Shown: positions 17,345-26,423 of the stretch, one piece after another
How positions within the stretch are numbered: position 1 is the stretch's first letter
Layout of the letters: each line of letters opens with the position of its first letter
Source of the DNA: Cupriavidus sp. WKF15
Lineage (GTDB): Bacteria; Pseudomonadota; Gammaproteobacteria; Burkholderiales; Burkholderiaceae
Direction of reading: 5' to 3'
NCBI RefSeq assembly: GCF_029278605.1
Contig: NZ_CP119573.1
Location: 2,108,001-2,172,000 of the forward strand
DNA length: 64,000 nucleotides
Position numbers and translations under genes: made by a program
Notes under the pieces: generated by a model
Database searches by the model: none
Seen by the model: only the letters and a program-made list of their open reading frames with translations
Told to the model about the DNA's origin: nothing

Positions 17345-19672
17345 ATGAGCTCTCCGACGCCCGAGAAGGGCCACATCGCCCCCTACACCCACTCCGCCGC
17401 CGGCTGGGGTGCCCTGAAGTACGTTGCCATCAACCTCGTCAAGGAGAAGGTTGCCGGTGGCAAGTACAAGATGCTGTTCAAGCAGAACCAGGCCGATGGC
17501 TTCGACTGCCCCGGTTGCGCATGGCCGGACCGCCAGCACGCTTCGACCTTCGAATTCTGCGAGAACGGCGTGAAGGCCGTCGCGGCGGAAGCAACCAGCA
17601 TGCGCGTGACGCCGGAATTCTTCGCCCAGCATACGGTCACCTCGCTGCTGGAGCAGACGGACTATGAACTGGAACAGCACGGCCGCCTTACGCACCCGAT
17701 GGTGTACGACGCGCAGACCGACAAGTACCGCGCCATTGCCTGGGATGAAGCGTTTGCCTTGATCGCCCGCCACCTGCGCGCACTGCCGGATCCGAACCAG
17801 GCCGCGTTCTATACCTCGGGCCGCGCCAGCAACGAAGCCGCGTTCCTGTACCAGCTGTTCGTGCGCGCCTACGGCACCAACAATTTCCCCGACTGTTCGA
17901 ACATGTGCCACGAGGCCACCAGCCGCGGCCTGCCCAAGACGATTGGCGTGGGCAAGGCCACGGTGACGCTGGATGACTTCGAACACGCCGACACCATCCT
18001 GTCTTTCGGCCACAATGCCGCCACCAACCACCCACGCATGCTCGGCGAGCTGCGCGAGTGCGTGCGGCGCGGCGCCACCATCGTCTCGATCAACCCGCTG
18101 CGCGAACGCGGGCTGGAGCGCTTTACCAGCCCGCAGCACCCGGTGGAGATGCTGACCGGTTCCAGCACGAAGATCGCGTCGATGTTCGTCCAGCCGAAGC
18201 TTGGCGGGGATTTCGCGCTGATCAAGGGCGTGGCCAAGCGGTTGGTCGAACTGGACGACGAGGCGGTGAAGCACGGCCAGGCGCGCCTGATCGATGTCGA
18301 TTTCGTGCGCGAGCACACCATCGGCTTCGGCGCGTTTGTCGATGACCTGCGCGCGGAAAGCTGGGCGGACATCGTGGCGGAATCGGGCGTGTCGCTGCCG
18401 GACATCGATGCGCTGACGCGCGTCTATGCGCGCGGCCAGCGCGTGATCGCGTGCTGGGGCATGGGCCTCACGCAACACAAGCATTCGGTGCCGACCGTGC
18501 AGATCCTGTCGAACCTGATGATGATGCGCGGAAACATCGGACGCCCCGGTGCGGGGCTGCTGCCGGTGCGCGGCCATTCGAACGTGCAGGGCGACCGCAC
18601 AGTCGGCATCGAGGAGAAGCCGGACGACGCGTTCCTGGACCGCCTCAAGGCCGTCTTCGATTTCGAGCCGCCGCGCAAGCACGGGTACGACGTGGTGGAA
18701 ACCATCGAGGCGATGCTGGAGGGCAAGGTCAAGGTCTTCATCGGCCTGGGCGGCAATTTCTCCACGGCGACACCGGATACGCCGCGTACGCACGAGGGCC
18801 TGCGCCAGTGCGCGCTGACCGTGAACATCGCCACCAAGCTCAACCGCAGCCACCTGGTGCATGGCAAGGAATCGCTGATCCTGCCGACGCTGGGCCGTAC
18901 CGAGATCGACGAGCAGGACGGCGTGGCCCAGGGCGTGAGCGTCGAGGACTCCGTCTGCATGGTGCATATCTCGTTCGGCATGAACAAGCCGGCCTCCCCG
19001 TACCTGCTGTCCGAAACCGCGATCGTCGCGCGCATGGCGGCGGCGACGCTCGGCTCGGAAAAGATCGACTGGCTGTGGTACGCGCAGGACTATGCGCGCA
19101 TCCGCGACGCGATCGAGCAGGTCATCGACGGCTTCGAGAACTACAACGAGCGCATCGCCGTGCCGGGCGGCTTCCACCTGACGCCCGGCGCATGCAACCG
19201 CGTCTGGGAGACCCCGTCCGGCAAGGCGCAGTTCCTGGTCCATGCGATCGACAAGGACACCCCCATCCACCGTGCGCGCGAGCAGTATGGCGACCAGCTG
19301 CTGGTGCTGATGACCACACGCTCCCATGACCAGTACAACACCACGATCTACGGTCTGGACGACCGCTATCGCGGCGTGTTCGGCCTGCGCCGGGTGGTCT
19401 TCATCAGCGCGGCCGACCTGGCGCGGCTGGGCCTCAAGGCCGGCCAGCGGGTGGATATCACCAGCGTCTGGGGCGACGGCGTGCAACGCCGGGTCGAGGA
19501 CTTCGAGCTGGTCGAGTACGACATTCCGGAGGGTTGCGTGGGCGCGTACTACCCGGAGACCAATCCGCTGGTGCCGCTCGAAAGCGTCGGCGACGGCTGC
19601 GGCACGCCCACGTCCAAGTCGGTGCCCGTGCTGCTGACGCTGTCTGCCCACCAGACGGCGGCAGCTGCCTGA
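17345..19672 (+). CDS. YdeP-type molybdopterin oxidoreductase, formate dehydrogenase alpha-like
   Basis: This 775-residue protein belongs to the FdhF/YdeP branch of the DMSO-reductase superfamily (Fdhalpha-like). The N-terminal cysteine cluster FDCPGCAWPD (C55, C58) with C72 gives only three cysteines, as far as I know the usual YdeP pattern, not the four of formate dehydrogenase H. FPDCSNMCHEATSRG likely supplies the Mo ligand Cys188, so Cys replaces selenocysteine. The molybdopterin motifs GMGLTQHKHSVPTVQ and GNIGRPGAGLLPVRGHSN follow, and the C-terminal MopB domain contains TTRSHDQYNTTIYG. Start is at MSSPTPEK because agagg is well spaced. PsiE and FdhD follow. A formate substrate is likely from FdhD linkage but unproven for this branch. 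Confidence 0.88.
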   Translation: MSSPTPEKGHIAPYTHSAAGWGALKYVAINLVKEKVAGGKYKMLFKQNQADGFDCPGCAWPDRQHASTFEFCENGVKAVAAEATSMRVTPEFFAQHTVTSLLEQTDYELEQHGRLTHPMVYDAQTDKYRAIAWDEAFALIARHLRALPDPNQAAFYTSGRASNEAAFLYQLFVRAYGTNNFPDCSNMCHEATSRGLPKTIGVGKATVTLDDFEHADTILSFGHNAATNHPRMLGELRECVRRGATIVSINPLRERGLERFTSPQHPVEMLTGSSTKIASMFVQPKLGGDFALIKGVAKRLVELDDEAVKHGQARLIDVDFVREHTIGFGAFVDDLRAESWADIVAESGVSLPDIDALTRVYARGQRVIACWGMGLTQHKHSVPTVQILSNLMMMRGNIGRPGAGLLPVRGHSNVQGDRTVGIEEKPDDAFLDRLKAVFDFEPPRKHGYDVVETIEAMLEGKVKVFIGLGGNFSTATPDTPRTHEGLRQCALTVNIATKLNRSHLVHGKESLILPTLGRTEIDEQDGVAQGVSVEDSVCMVHISFGMNKPASPYLLSETAIVARMAAATLGSEKIDWLWYAQDYARIRDAIEQVIDGFENYNERIAVPGGFHLTPGACNRVWETPSGKAQFLVHAIDKDTPIHRAREQYGDQLLVLMTTRSHDQYNTTIYGLDDRYRGVFGLRRVVFISAADLARLGLKAGQRVDITSVWGDGVQRRVEDFELVEYDIPEGCVGAYYPETNPLVPLESVGDGCGTPTSKSVPVLLTLSAHQTAAAA

Positions 19673-19685
19673 CGACGATCCGGCT

Positions 19686-20132
19686 ATGAGTACCAACCGG
19701 ATCCCGGGCTCGCGCCCCCGGCCAGGCGCTGTGCGCGCGCGCCTCGAATCCTTCCTTGGCGTGGTGGAACTGGCTGGCCTGGTCGTGATCGGCCTGGCCA
19801 CGACGTTCGCCATGGCCGAGGAGGGCTGGAAGGTCGCCGGCATGGGCAAGGTCTCGCTGACCGACCTGCTGCTGATGTTCCTGTACCTGGAGGTGCTGGC
19901 CATGGTCGGGCGCTACCTGAAGCTGGGCCAGCTGCCGGTGCGCTTCCCGCTGTATATCGCCATGGTGTCGCTCGCGCGCGACCTGATCCTGCGCTTCAAT
20001 GAGTCGACCGAATTCCACATGCTGGCCCTGTGCGGCGGCGTGGTCATGCTGGCCTGCGGCGTGCTGATCCTGCGCTACGGGCAATACCGCTTCCCCAGCA
20101 ACGACGACGGCGAGAACGGCGCCGGCGAGTGA
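19686..20132 (+). CDS. PsiE-family membrane protein
   Basis: The 148-residue protein begins 13 bases after the oxidoreductase stop. It has four hydrophobic segments: LAGLVVIGLATTFAMA, LTDLLLMFLYLEVLAMVGRY, FPLYIAMVSLARDLILRF and LALCGGVVMLACGVLILRYG. The order and FLYLEVLAMVGRY fit the phosphate-starvation-inducible PsiE family, whose biochemical role is unknown. Position between a molybdoenzyme and FdhD is unusual and suggests it may anchor or serve that enzyme. That is inference; no quinone- or haem-binding histidine pair is obvious. Confidence 0.8.
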   Translation: MSTNRIPGSRPRPGAVRARLESFLGVVELAGLVVIGLATTFAMAEEGWKVAGMGKVSLTDLLLMFLYLEVLAMVGRYLKLGQLPVRFPLYIAMVSLARDLILRFNESTEFHMLALCGGVVMLACGVLILRYGQYRFPSNDDGENGAGE

Positions 20133-20289
20133 GCCGCGGCGCCGGCGCGCATCTGTAGATGCCGCGCGGCGGCGCAACTGTATGCCTCGCATGCGGTGGC
20201 CGCTGCCTACCATTGCTGCAACCGCTTCCCACAATATTCCCGCGGCGCCGGCCCGGTACCGGCGCGCGATCGATCTTCGCGAGGTCCCC

Positions 20290-21143
20290 ATGGATTGCAC
20301 CGAACTGGTTGAACACCACGGCTATGCCGCACGCAGCGTCGTGCGGCACAAGGACGGCGCGCCGCAAGCCGCCGTCGACAACGTGGCCGAAGAGCTTCCA
20401 GTGGCGCTCGTGTACAACGGCATCTCGCACGCCGTGATGATGGCGACACCGCTTGATCTCGAGGCCTTTGCGGTGGGCTTTTCCCTGACCGAGGGCATCG
20501 TCAGCCGCAACGAGCAGATCCACGACCTCGAAGTGCGGGTGCACGCGCATAGCGCCGAAGTCCAGCTCCAGATCGGCGAGCAGGCGTTTGCCGCCATGAA
20601 GGCGCGGCGGCGCGCCCTCGCGGGCCGCACGGGCTGCGGCGTCTGCGGCATCGAGAGCCTTGAACTGCTCGACCTGGAGCCCGCGCCCATGCGCGCGCCG
20701 GCCAGGCGGCTGCAGCCGACGCGCGAGATGATCGCGCGCGCGGCGGCGGCGCTGCCGTCGCACCAGCGGCTCATGCGCGAGACCGGCGGCGTCCACGCGG
20801 CTGCCTGGTGCGATGCGCGCGGCGAGATCCTGCACGTGTTCGAGGATGTCGGCCGGCATAACGGCCTGGACAAGCTGATCGGCCACCTGGCGATGCAGCG
20901 CGTGGCGATGGACGACGGCTTCGTCTTCCTGTCGAGCCGCGCCAGCTACGAGCTGGTGCGCAAGGCCGCGCGCATGAATATCCAGATGCTGGCGACGATC
21001 TCCGCGCCGACTTCGCTGGCGATCCGCATTGCCGGGCGGGCCGGCCTGCGCCTGCTCAGCTTCTGCCGCAAGGACGGCTACGTCGACTATACGGACGCTG
21101 CCTGCGATACCGACGCCGAACGTGCCATGGCGGGAGCCCGGGC

Positions 21144-21150
<7 letters not shown>
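20290..21150 (+). CDS. fdhD: FdhD, formate dehydrogenase sulfurtransferase accessory protein
   Basis: FdhD carries sulfur from the IscS desulfurase to the bis-MGD cofactor of formate dehydrogenase. This 286-residue protein has the loop TGCGVCG with Cys116 and Cys119, the sulfur-carrying CxxC. It also has VGFSLTEGIV, TGGVHAAAWCD, FEDVGRHNGLDKLIG and SSRASYELVRKAA. ATG 20290 with SD gagg is the conserved start; the 36 codons upstream look non-coding. Its stop overlaps the MoeA ATG (ATGCTGA), coupling the two. Its presence supports a formate dehydrogenase-type function for the gene at 17345. Confidence 0.95.
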
Positions 21151-22373
<1,223 letters not shown>

Positions 22374-22398
22374 TGAGTGTGCGCAGGAGGAGCGGGCG

Positions 22399-23889
22399 AT
22401 GGATCGCCCGGGAGCGCGGAACCGGAATCGCCAGCAAGGGGAGCGCGGCGTGAAACTGTATGAAAAACTGGCTGCCGACATCGAAGCGCTGGTGAAGCAG
22501 GGCGTGCTGCTGCCCGGCGAGCGGATTCCGTCCGTGCGTCAGGCCAGCCAGCACCATCGCATGAGCATCACCACGGTGATCCGCGCCTATGTGCTGCTGG
22601 AAAGCCGCGGTGTCATCGAAAGCCGGCCGCAATCCGGCTACTTCGTGCGCGCGCGGCCGGGCGAGCCGGCGGCCGAGCTGCAGCCGTCGCGGCCGAGCGC
22701 CAAGCCGTCCGCGGTGGATGTCAGCGCGCTGGTGCTGTCCACGCTGCGCTCGATCCGCTCGGACGATGCCGTGCCGCTGGGCTCGCCTTACCCCGATGCC
22801 TCGCTGTTCCCGTGGCAGCGCATCAACCAGTACGCCAACAATATCGCGCGCCGCTATGCCAAGTGGACCATGCTGGACGACCTGCCGCCCGGCAGTCCGG
22901 AGCTGATCCGCCAGATCTCGCGGCGATACCTGGAGAACGGCTACGCGGTCAACCCGAACGAGCTGATCGTCACCATCGGCGCGACCGAGGCGATCAACCT
23001 GTGCCTGCAGGCCGTGGCCAGGCCCGGCGACACGATTGCGGTGGAGTCCCCGACCTACTACGCGATGCTCCATGCGATCGAGCGGCTGGGCATGCGCGCG
23101 ATCGAAGTGGCGACCGACCCGGTCGAAGGCATCGACATCGACGCGCTGGCGCGGCTGATCGACGAGAAGGACGTCGCGGCCTGCATGGTGATGCCCAATT
23201 TCCAGAATCCGCTTGGCTTCCAGATGTCGGACGAGAAGAAGCGCACGCTGGTGACAATGCTGACCGCCAATGACATTCCCGTCATCGAGAACGATGTCTA
23301 TGGCGAGCTTTACTACGGCGAATCGCATCCCAGCTCGCTCAAGGCCTTTGACACGGCCGGCATCGTGCTGCACTGCTCGTCATTTTCCAAGACGCTGACC
23401 AATGCCTACCGTATCGGCTGGGCGCTGCCGGGCCGCTATCGCGGCGCGGTCGAGCGCCTCAAGTTCCTGAATACGCTGACGACTCCGGCCATCCCGCAAC
23501 TGGCGATTGCCGAGTTCCTCAAGAACGACGGCTATGACTTCCACCTGCGGCGCGTGCGCAAGGCCTACGCGCAGCAGGCCAATATCATGGCCGCGGCGGT
23601 GCGGCGGTTCTTCCCGGAGGGCACGACCACGTCGCGGCCCGCCGGGGGCTATGTGCTGTGGGTGCAGCTTCCGGACGGCATCGATGCCATGGAGATGTAC
23701 CACGCGGCGCTGGAGCACCGCATCACGGTCGCGCCGGGGCATATGTTCTCGCCCGCGGCAACGTACCGGAATTGCATTCGCCTCAACTACAGCGCGGAAT
23801 GGTCGTCCGGCATCGAGACCGCCGTGCAGACCCTCGGGAAGATCGCGCAGCATCTGCTGGCGCAACGGCCGGGGGCATGCGGACCGTGA
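22399..23889 (+). CDS. MocR-type GntR regulator with aminotransferase domain
   Basis: This 496-residue fusion has an N-terminal GntR winged helix (about residues 18-85: LYEKLAADIEALVKQGVLLP, then SVRQASQHHRMSITTVIRAY). A fold-type I aminotransferase domain follows. SSFSKTLTNAYRIGW carries the PLP lysine (Lys331), and VIENDVYGELYYGE and MVMPNFQNPLGFQM are typical. The start is set by a perfect AGGAGG 8 bases upstream. MocR proteins are usually activators that sense PLP or an amino acid, but close relatives act as aminotransferases. Co-orientation with moeA (25-base gap) suggests it belongs to the same unit. Its target is unknown. Confidence 0.88.
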   Translation: MDRPGARNRNRQQGERGVKLYEKLAADIEALVKQGVLLPGERIPSVRQASQHHRMSITTVIRAYVLLESRGVIESRPQSGYFVRARPGEPAAELQPSRPSAKPSAVDVSALVLSTLRSIRSDDAVPLGSPYPDASLFPWQRINQYANNIARRYAKWTMLDDLPPGSPELIRQISRRYLENGYAVNPNELIVTIGATEAINLCLQAVARPGDTIAVESPTYYAMLHAIERLGMRAIEVATDPVEGIDIDALARLIDEKDVAACMVMPNFQNPLGFQMSDEKKRTLVTMLTANDIPVIENDVYGELYYGESHPSSLKAFDTAGIVLHCSSFSKTLTNAYRIGWALPGRYRGAVERLKFLNTLTTPAIPQLAIAEFLKNDGYDFHLRRVRKAYAQQANIMAAAVRRFFPEGTTTSRPAGGYVLWVQLPDGIDAMEMYHAALEHRITVAPGHMFSPAATYRNCIRLNYSAEWSSGIETAVQTLGKIAQHLLAQRPGACGP

Positions 23890-24185
23890 CGAATATGACC
23901 GACGAAAGGAAAAGGGCCGGAGACGGCGAGGATATCGATCCGGCCATCGTTGACGTGCTGCTGGTGCTGAGGGAGGCCGCAATCGGCGAAGGCCGCGGCC
24001 CCTGGTCGCTCGCCAAGCTTGCCAAGCGCGCGCAGTTGCCGATGAGTGTGCTGCGCCGCGTACTGACGCAGCTTCAGTCGGCGGGGCTGGCCGAGGTCAG
24101 CATCGAAGAAGATGGCCGTGGCCATGCCAGCCTGACCCAGGAGGGCACGGACCTGGCCGCGCAGCTGTTTTCCGACCCTGCCTGA
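23877..24185 (+). CDS. Small winged-helix DNA-binding protein
   Basis: This 102-residue protein, or 96 residues if ATG 23895 is used, overlaps the 3' end of the MocR-type gene. PWSLAKLAKRAQLPMSVLRR followed by VLTQLQSAGLAEVSIEEDGR reads as a MarR/IclR-like winged helix, ending HASLTQEGTDLAAQLF. Such minimal regulators occur beside formate dehydrogenase genes, but I do not recognise a named family. The overlap suggests translation coupled to the upstream gene. It converges on moaA with only 12 bases between. Confidence 0.65.
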   Translation: MRTVTNMTDERKRAGDGEDIDPAIVDVLLVLREAAIGEGRGPWSLAKLAKRAQLPMSVLRRVLTQLQSAGLAEVSIEEDGRGHASLTQEGTDLAAQLFSDPA

Positions 24186-24197
24186 GCCGGGCCCGGA

Positions 24198-25286
24198 TCA
24201 GCCGCCAACCAGGGACATGCGCACCGTCGGGTAGTGTCGCTTGCCGCTGGCGCGCCGTTCCTCGCGCAGTTCGGAATAGCGATCACCGCGTGCTTGCCAT
24301 GCCTTGCGGACCGCATCGGCGACGGCTTCGGCCGGACGGCTTGTGGCCAGGTGGGAGCGCAGGTCCACCGATTGCGTGGCAAACAGGCAAAGGAAAAGGC
24401 GGCCATCGACCGACACGCGTGCGCGCGTGCAGTCGCCGCAGAACGGGTGCGACACGCTGGAAATGAAGCCGAGCCTAAGGCTGCCGTCGGCGAGCAGGTA
24501 GTTGCTCGATGTCTCGCTGGCGCGCCGGACCACAGGAACCAGCGCATGCGCGCGCTCGACCATCGCGCGGAGCTCGTCGGACGGCACCACCCGGGACTGA
24601 GACCACGCACTCGGGCCTTCCACATCCATGTATTCGATGAAGCGCAGCGTCACGCCGCTGCCGCGAAAGTATGCAACTAGCGGCAGCACTTGCGCGTCAT
24701 TGGTGCCGCGCTCCACCACACAGTTGACCTTGACCGGGGCCAGGCCCGCCGCGACCGCGGCTTCGATGCCTTCGAGCACGCGGCCGACCGGGAAATCGAC
24801 ATCGTTCATGGCGCGGAAGGTGCGGTCGTCCAGGCTGTCCAGGCTGACCGTCACGCGGCCCAGGCCCGCGTCGCGCAGCGAGCGCGCCTTGCGCGCCAGC
24901 AGGCTGCCGTTGGTGGTCATGGCTACTTCCACCTGCCGGCCTTCGGGCGTGCGCAGAGAGGCAATGCCTTCCACTATTGACTCGATCCCCTTGCGCAGCA
25001 GCGGCTCGCCACCCGTCAGGCGCACCTTCTCTACGCCAAGGCTGACGAAGCCGCGAGCGATGTCGAGCAGTTCCTTGTCCGACAGCCGTTGTGCTGGCGT
25101 CAGGAACGGGTAGTCGCGCCCGAAGCGCGCCTTGGGCATGCAGTAGGTGCAGCGGAAGTTGCATTGATCGATCACCGACAGGCGCAGATCCTTCAGCGGC
25201 CTGCCGAGCTGGTCACGGCAGGCGGCCCGTTCCGGGGCCGGTGGACGGCTGACTGCGGGCAAAGAGTGCATTGGCGCGGCTTGCAT
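24198..25286 (-). CDS. moaA: MoaA, GTP 3',8-cyclase
   Basis: This radical-SAM enzyme converts GTP to 3',8-cyclo-GTP, the first step of molybdenum cofactor synthesis. The 362-residue product has the N-terminal cluster CNFRCTYCM (C42, C46, C49) and KVRLTGGEPLLRKG. The second C-terminal cluster is in HPFCGDCTRARVSVDG followed by LFLCLFA. It ends in SLVGG; the Gly-Gly tail is essential in known MoaA proteins. The chosen ATG has a gggag SD; a much longer frame upstream overlaps non-coding DNA. It converges on the fdhD/moeA unit, so it is a separate transcript serving the same cofactor. Confidence 0.94.
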   Translation of the reverse strand: MQAAPMHSLPAVSRPPAPERAACRDQLGRPLKDLRLSVIDQCNFRCTYCMPKARFGRDYPFLTPAQRLSDKELLDIARGFVSLGVEKVRLTGGEPLLRKGIESIVEGIASLRTPEGRQVEVAMTTNGSLLARKARSLRDAGLGRVTVSLDSLDDRTFRAMNDVDFPVGRVLEGIEAAVAAGLAPVKVNCVVERGTNDAQVLPLVAYFRGSGVTLRFIEYMDVEGPSAWSQSRVVPSDELRAMVERAHALVPVVRRASETSSNYLLADGSLRLGFISSVSHPFCGDCTRARVSVDGRLFLCLFATQSVDLRSHLATSRPAEAVADAVRKAWQARGDRYSELREERRASGKRHYPTVRMSLVGG

Positions 25287-25404
25287 GGGGTTCTCCCGAG
25301 GGCGGTGGCGATCCATGCAGCCATGGTAGGGACGGAAGGCTGCGGGCAGAGGGCACAAATCGCCAGCGCCGGCAGCAGAACAGTTCGGCCGGGGCGCAGC
25401 GGCC

Positions 25405-26214
25405 TTACTCGCGCGGCGTCCGTATGCGGATCGTGGCGGTCTGGCCAGCGACGAGATGCGTGCCCGGCGGAACCTCGTCCAGCGCAATGCGGACCGGAAT
25501 GCGTTGCGCAAGGCGCACCCAGTTGAAGGTCGGGTTGACGGTGGGGAGCAGGTTCGGCCCGCTGCCGCGGTCCTGGTCGTCGATGCCCGGCGCGATGCTC
25601 AGGACGTGCCCGCGCAATGCCGTGCCCTGGCCCATGATGCGCACGTCGGCCACTGCGCCGACGCGGATCGCCGGCAGCTTGGTTTCCTCGAAATAGCCCT
25701 CCACGTACTGCGACCCGCTGGCCACCACCGACAGCGCCGGGCGGCCGCGGTTCACGAAGTCGCCGGCGCGGGGCAGGCGGTCCGCGACGTGACCGTCCAC
25801 GGGGCTGGCCACGCGGCAGCGGGCCAGGTCGAGGCTGGCTGCCTCGGCCGCAGCGTCGGCCTGGTCGGCGCGCGCCTGCGCGGCGCTCATGTCCGCCTTG
25901 CCTGCATGGGCCAAGGCCGCGTGCGCAGCCGCCGCGGCGGCTTGCGCCTGCTTCAGCGCCACGCGGAAGCGCGCCTCGTCGACCACGAACAGTACCTGTC
26001 CGCGCTTTACGCGGGCGTTGTCGGTGACGAGCACCTCGGCAACCAGTCCCGAAACGTCGGGCGCAACCTGCACCACGTCGGCACGGACCCGGCCGTCGCG
26101 CGTCCACGGCGCGCCGGTGTAGTACTGCCACAGGTGCCATGCCGTCAGCGCAGCCGCCGCCACGAAGATCAGCGTCACGGCGACGGGGATGATCAGCGAA
26201 AACTTGCGATGCAT
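25405..26214 (-). CDS. HlyD-family adaptor of the second FUSC efflux cassette
   Basis: This 269-residue membrane fusion protein is a paralogue of the one at 2670-3554. It has one N-terminal helix (FSLIIPVAVTLIFVAAAALT) and the shared block YYTGAPWTRDGRVRADVVQV. The lipoyl half PDVSGLVAEVLVTDNARVKR follows, then the helical hairpin and barrel with YVEGYFEETKLPAIRVG. Start MHRKFSL lies inside the end of the DUF1656 gene, so the two overlap by 22 bases. It is the last gene of a cassette running on from cydAB. Unlike the first cassette, no NodT-type outer membrane gene follows; it may borrow one. Confidence 0.87.
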   Translation of the reverse strand: MHRKFSLIIPVAVTLIFVAAAALTAWHLWQYYTGAPWTRDGRVRADVVQVAPDVSGLVAEVLVTDNARVKRGQVLFVVDEARFRVALKQAQAAAAAAHAALAHAGKADMSAAQARADQADAAAEAASLDLARCRVASPVDGHVADRLPRAGDFVNRGRPALSVVASGSQYVEGYFEETKLPAIRVGAVADVRIMGQGTALRGHVLSIAPGIDDQDRGSGPNLLPTVNPTFNWVRLAQRIPVRIALDEVPPGTHLVAGQTATIRIRTPRE

Positions 26215-26423
26215 GATGGAACCTCCCAGACAAACGCGACCATCGTGCCCAGCACGAGGATGTAGAGCGAGAAATTGAACAGCGACCGGTGCCACACGAA
26301 GCGGTAGAGGCCAAGGCGGTCGAGCACCGCGCGCATGCCGGCGGTGACGGCGAATGCGGCCAGCATCCAGACCAGCGTGGCTGGTACGAACACGCCGTAC
26401 ACATTGAATTCAGTGGCGTGCAT
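26193..26423 (-). CDS. DUF1656 small membrane protein, second cassette
   Basis: The 76-residue protein carries EFNVYGVFVPATLVWML and YRFVWHRSLFNFSLYILVLG, matching the DUF1656 protein at 3551-3760 in motif and position. Two membrane segments are predicted. ATG 26423 (MHATEF) lies inside the end of the FUSC gene (14-base overlap), and its 3' end overlaps the HlyD start. Here a normal ATG is used where the first cassette uses TTG. Confidence 0.85.
   Translation of the reverse strand: MHATEFNVYGVFVPATLVWMLAAFAVTAGMRAVLDRLGLYRFVWHRSLFNFSLYILVLGTMVAFVWEVPSCIASFR

Noticed and set aside
17264..19903. Minus-strand open frame of 879 codons
   Set aside because: Arg/His-rich low-quality translation opposite the YdeP-type oxidoreductase; no domain and typical GC-skewed shadow composition.
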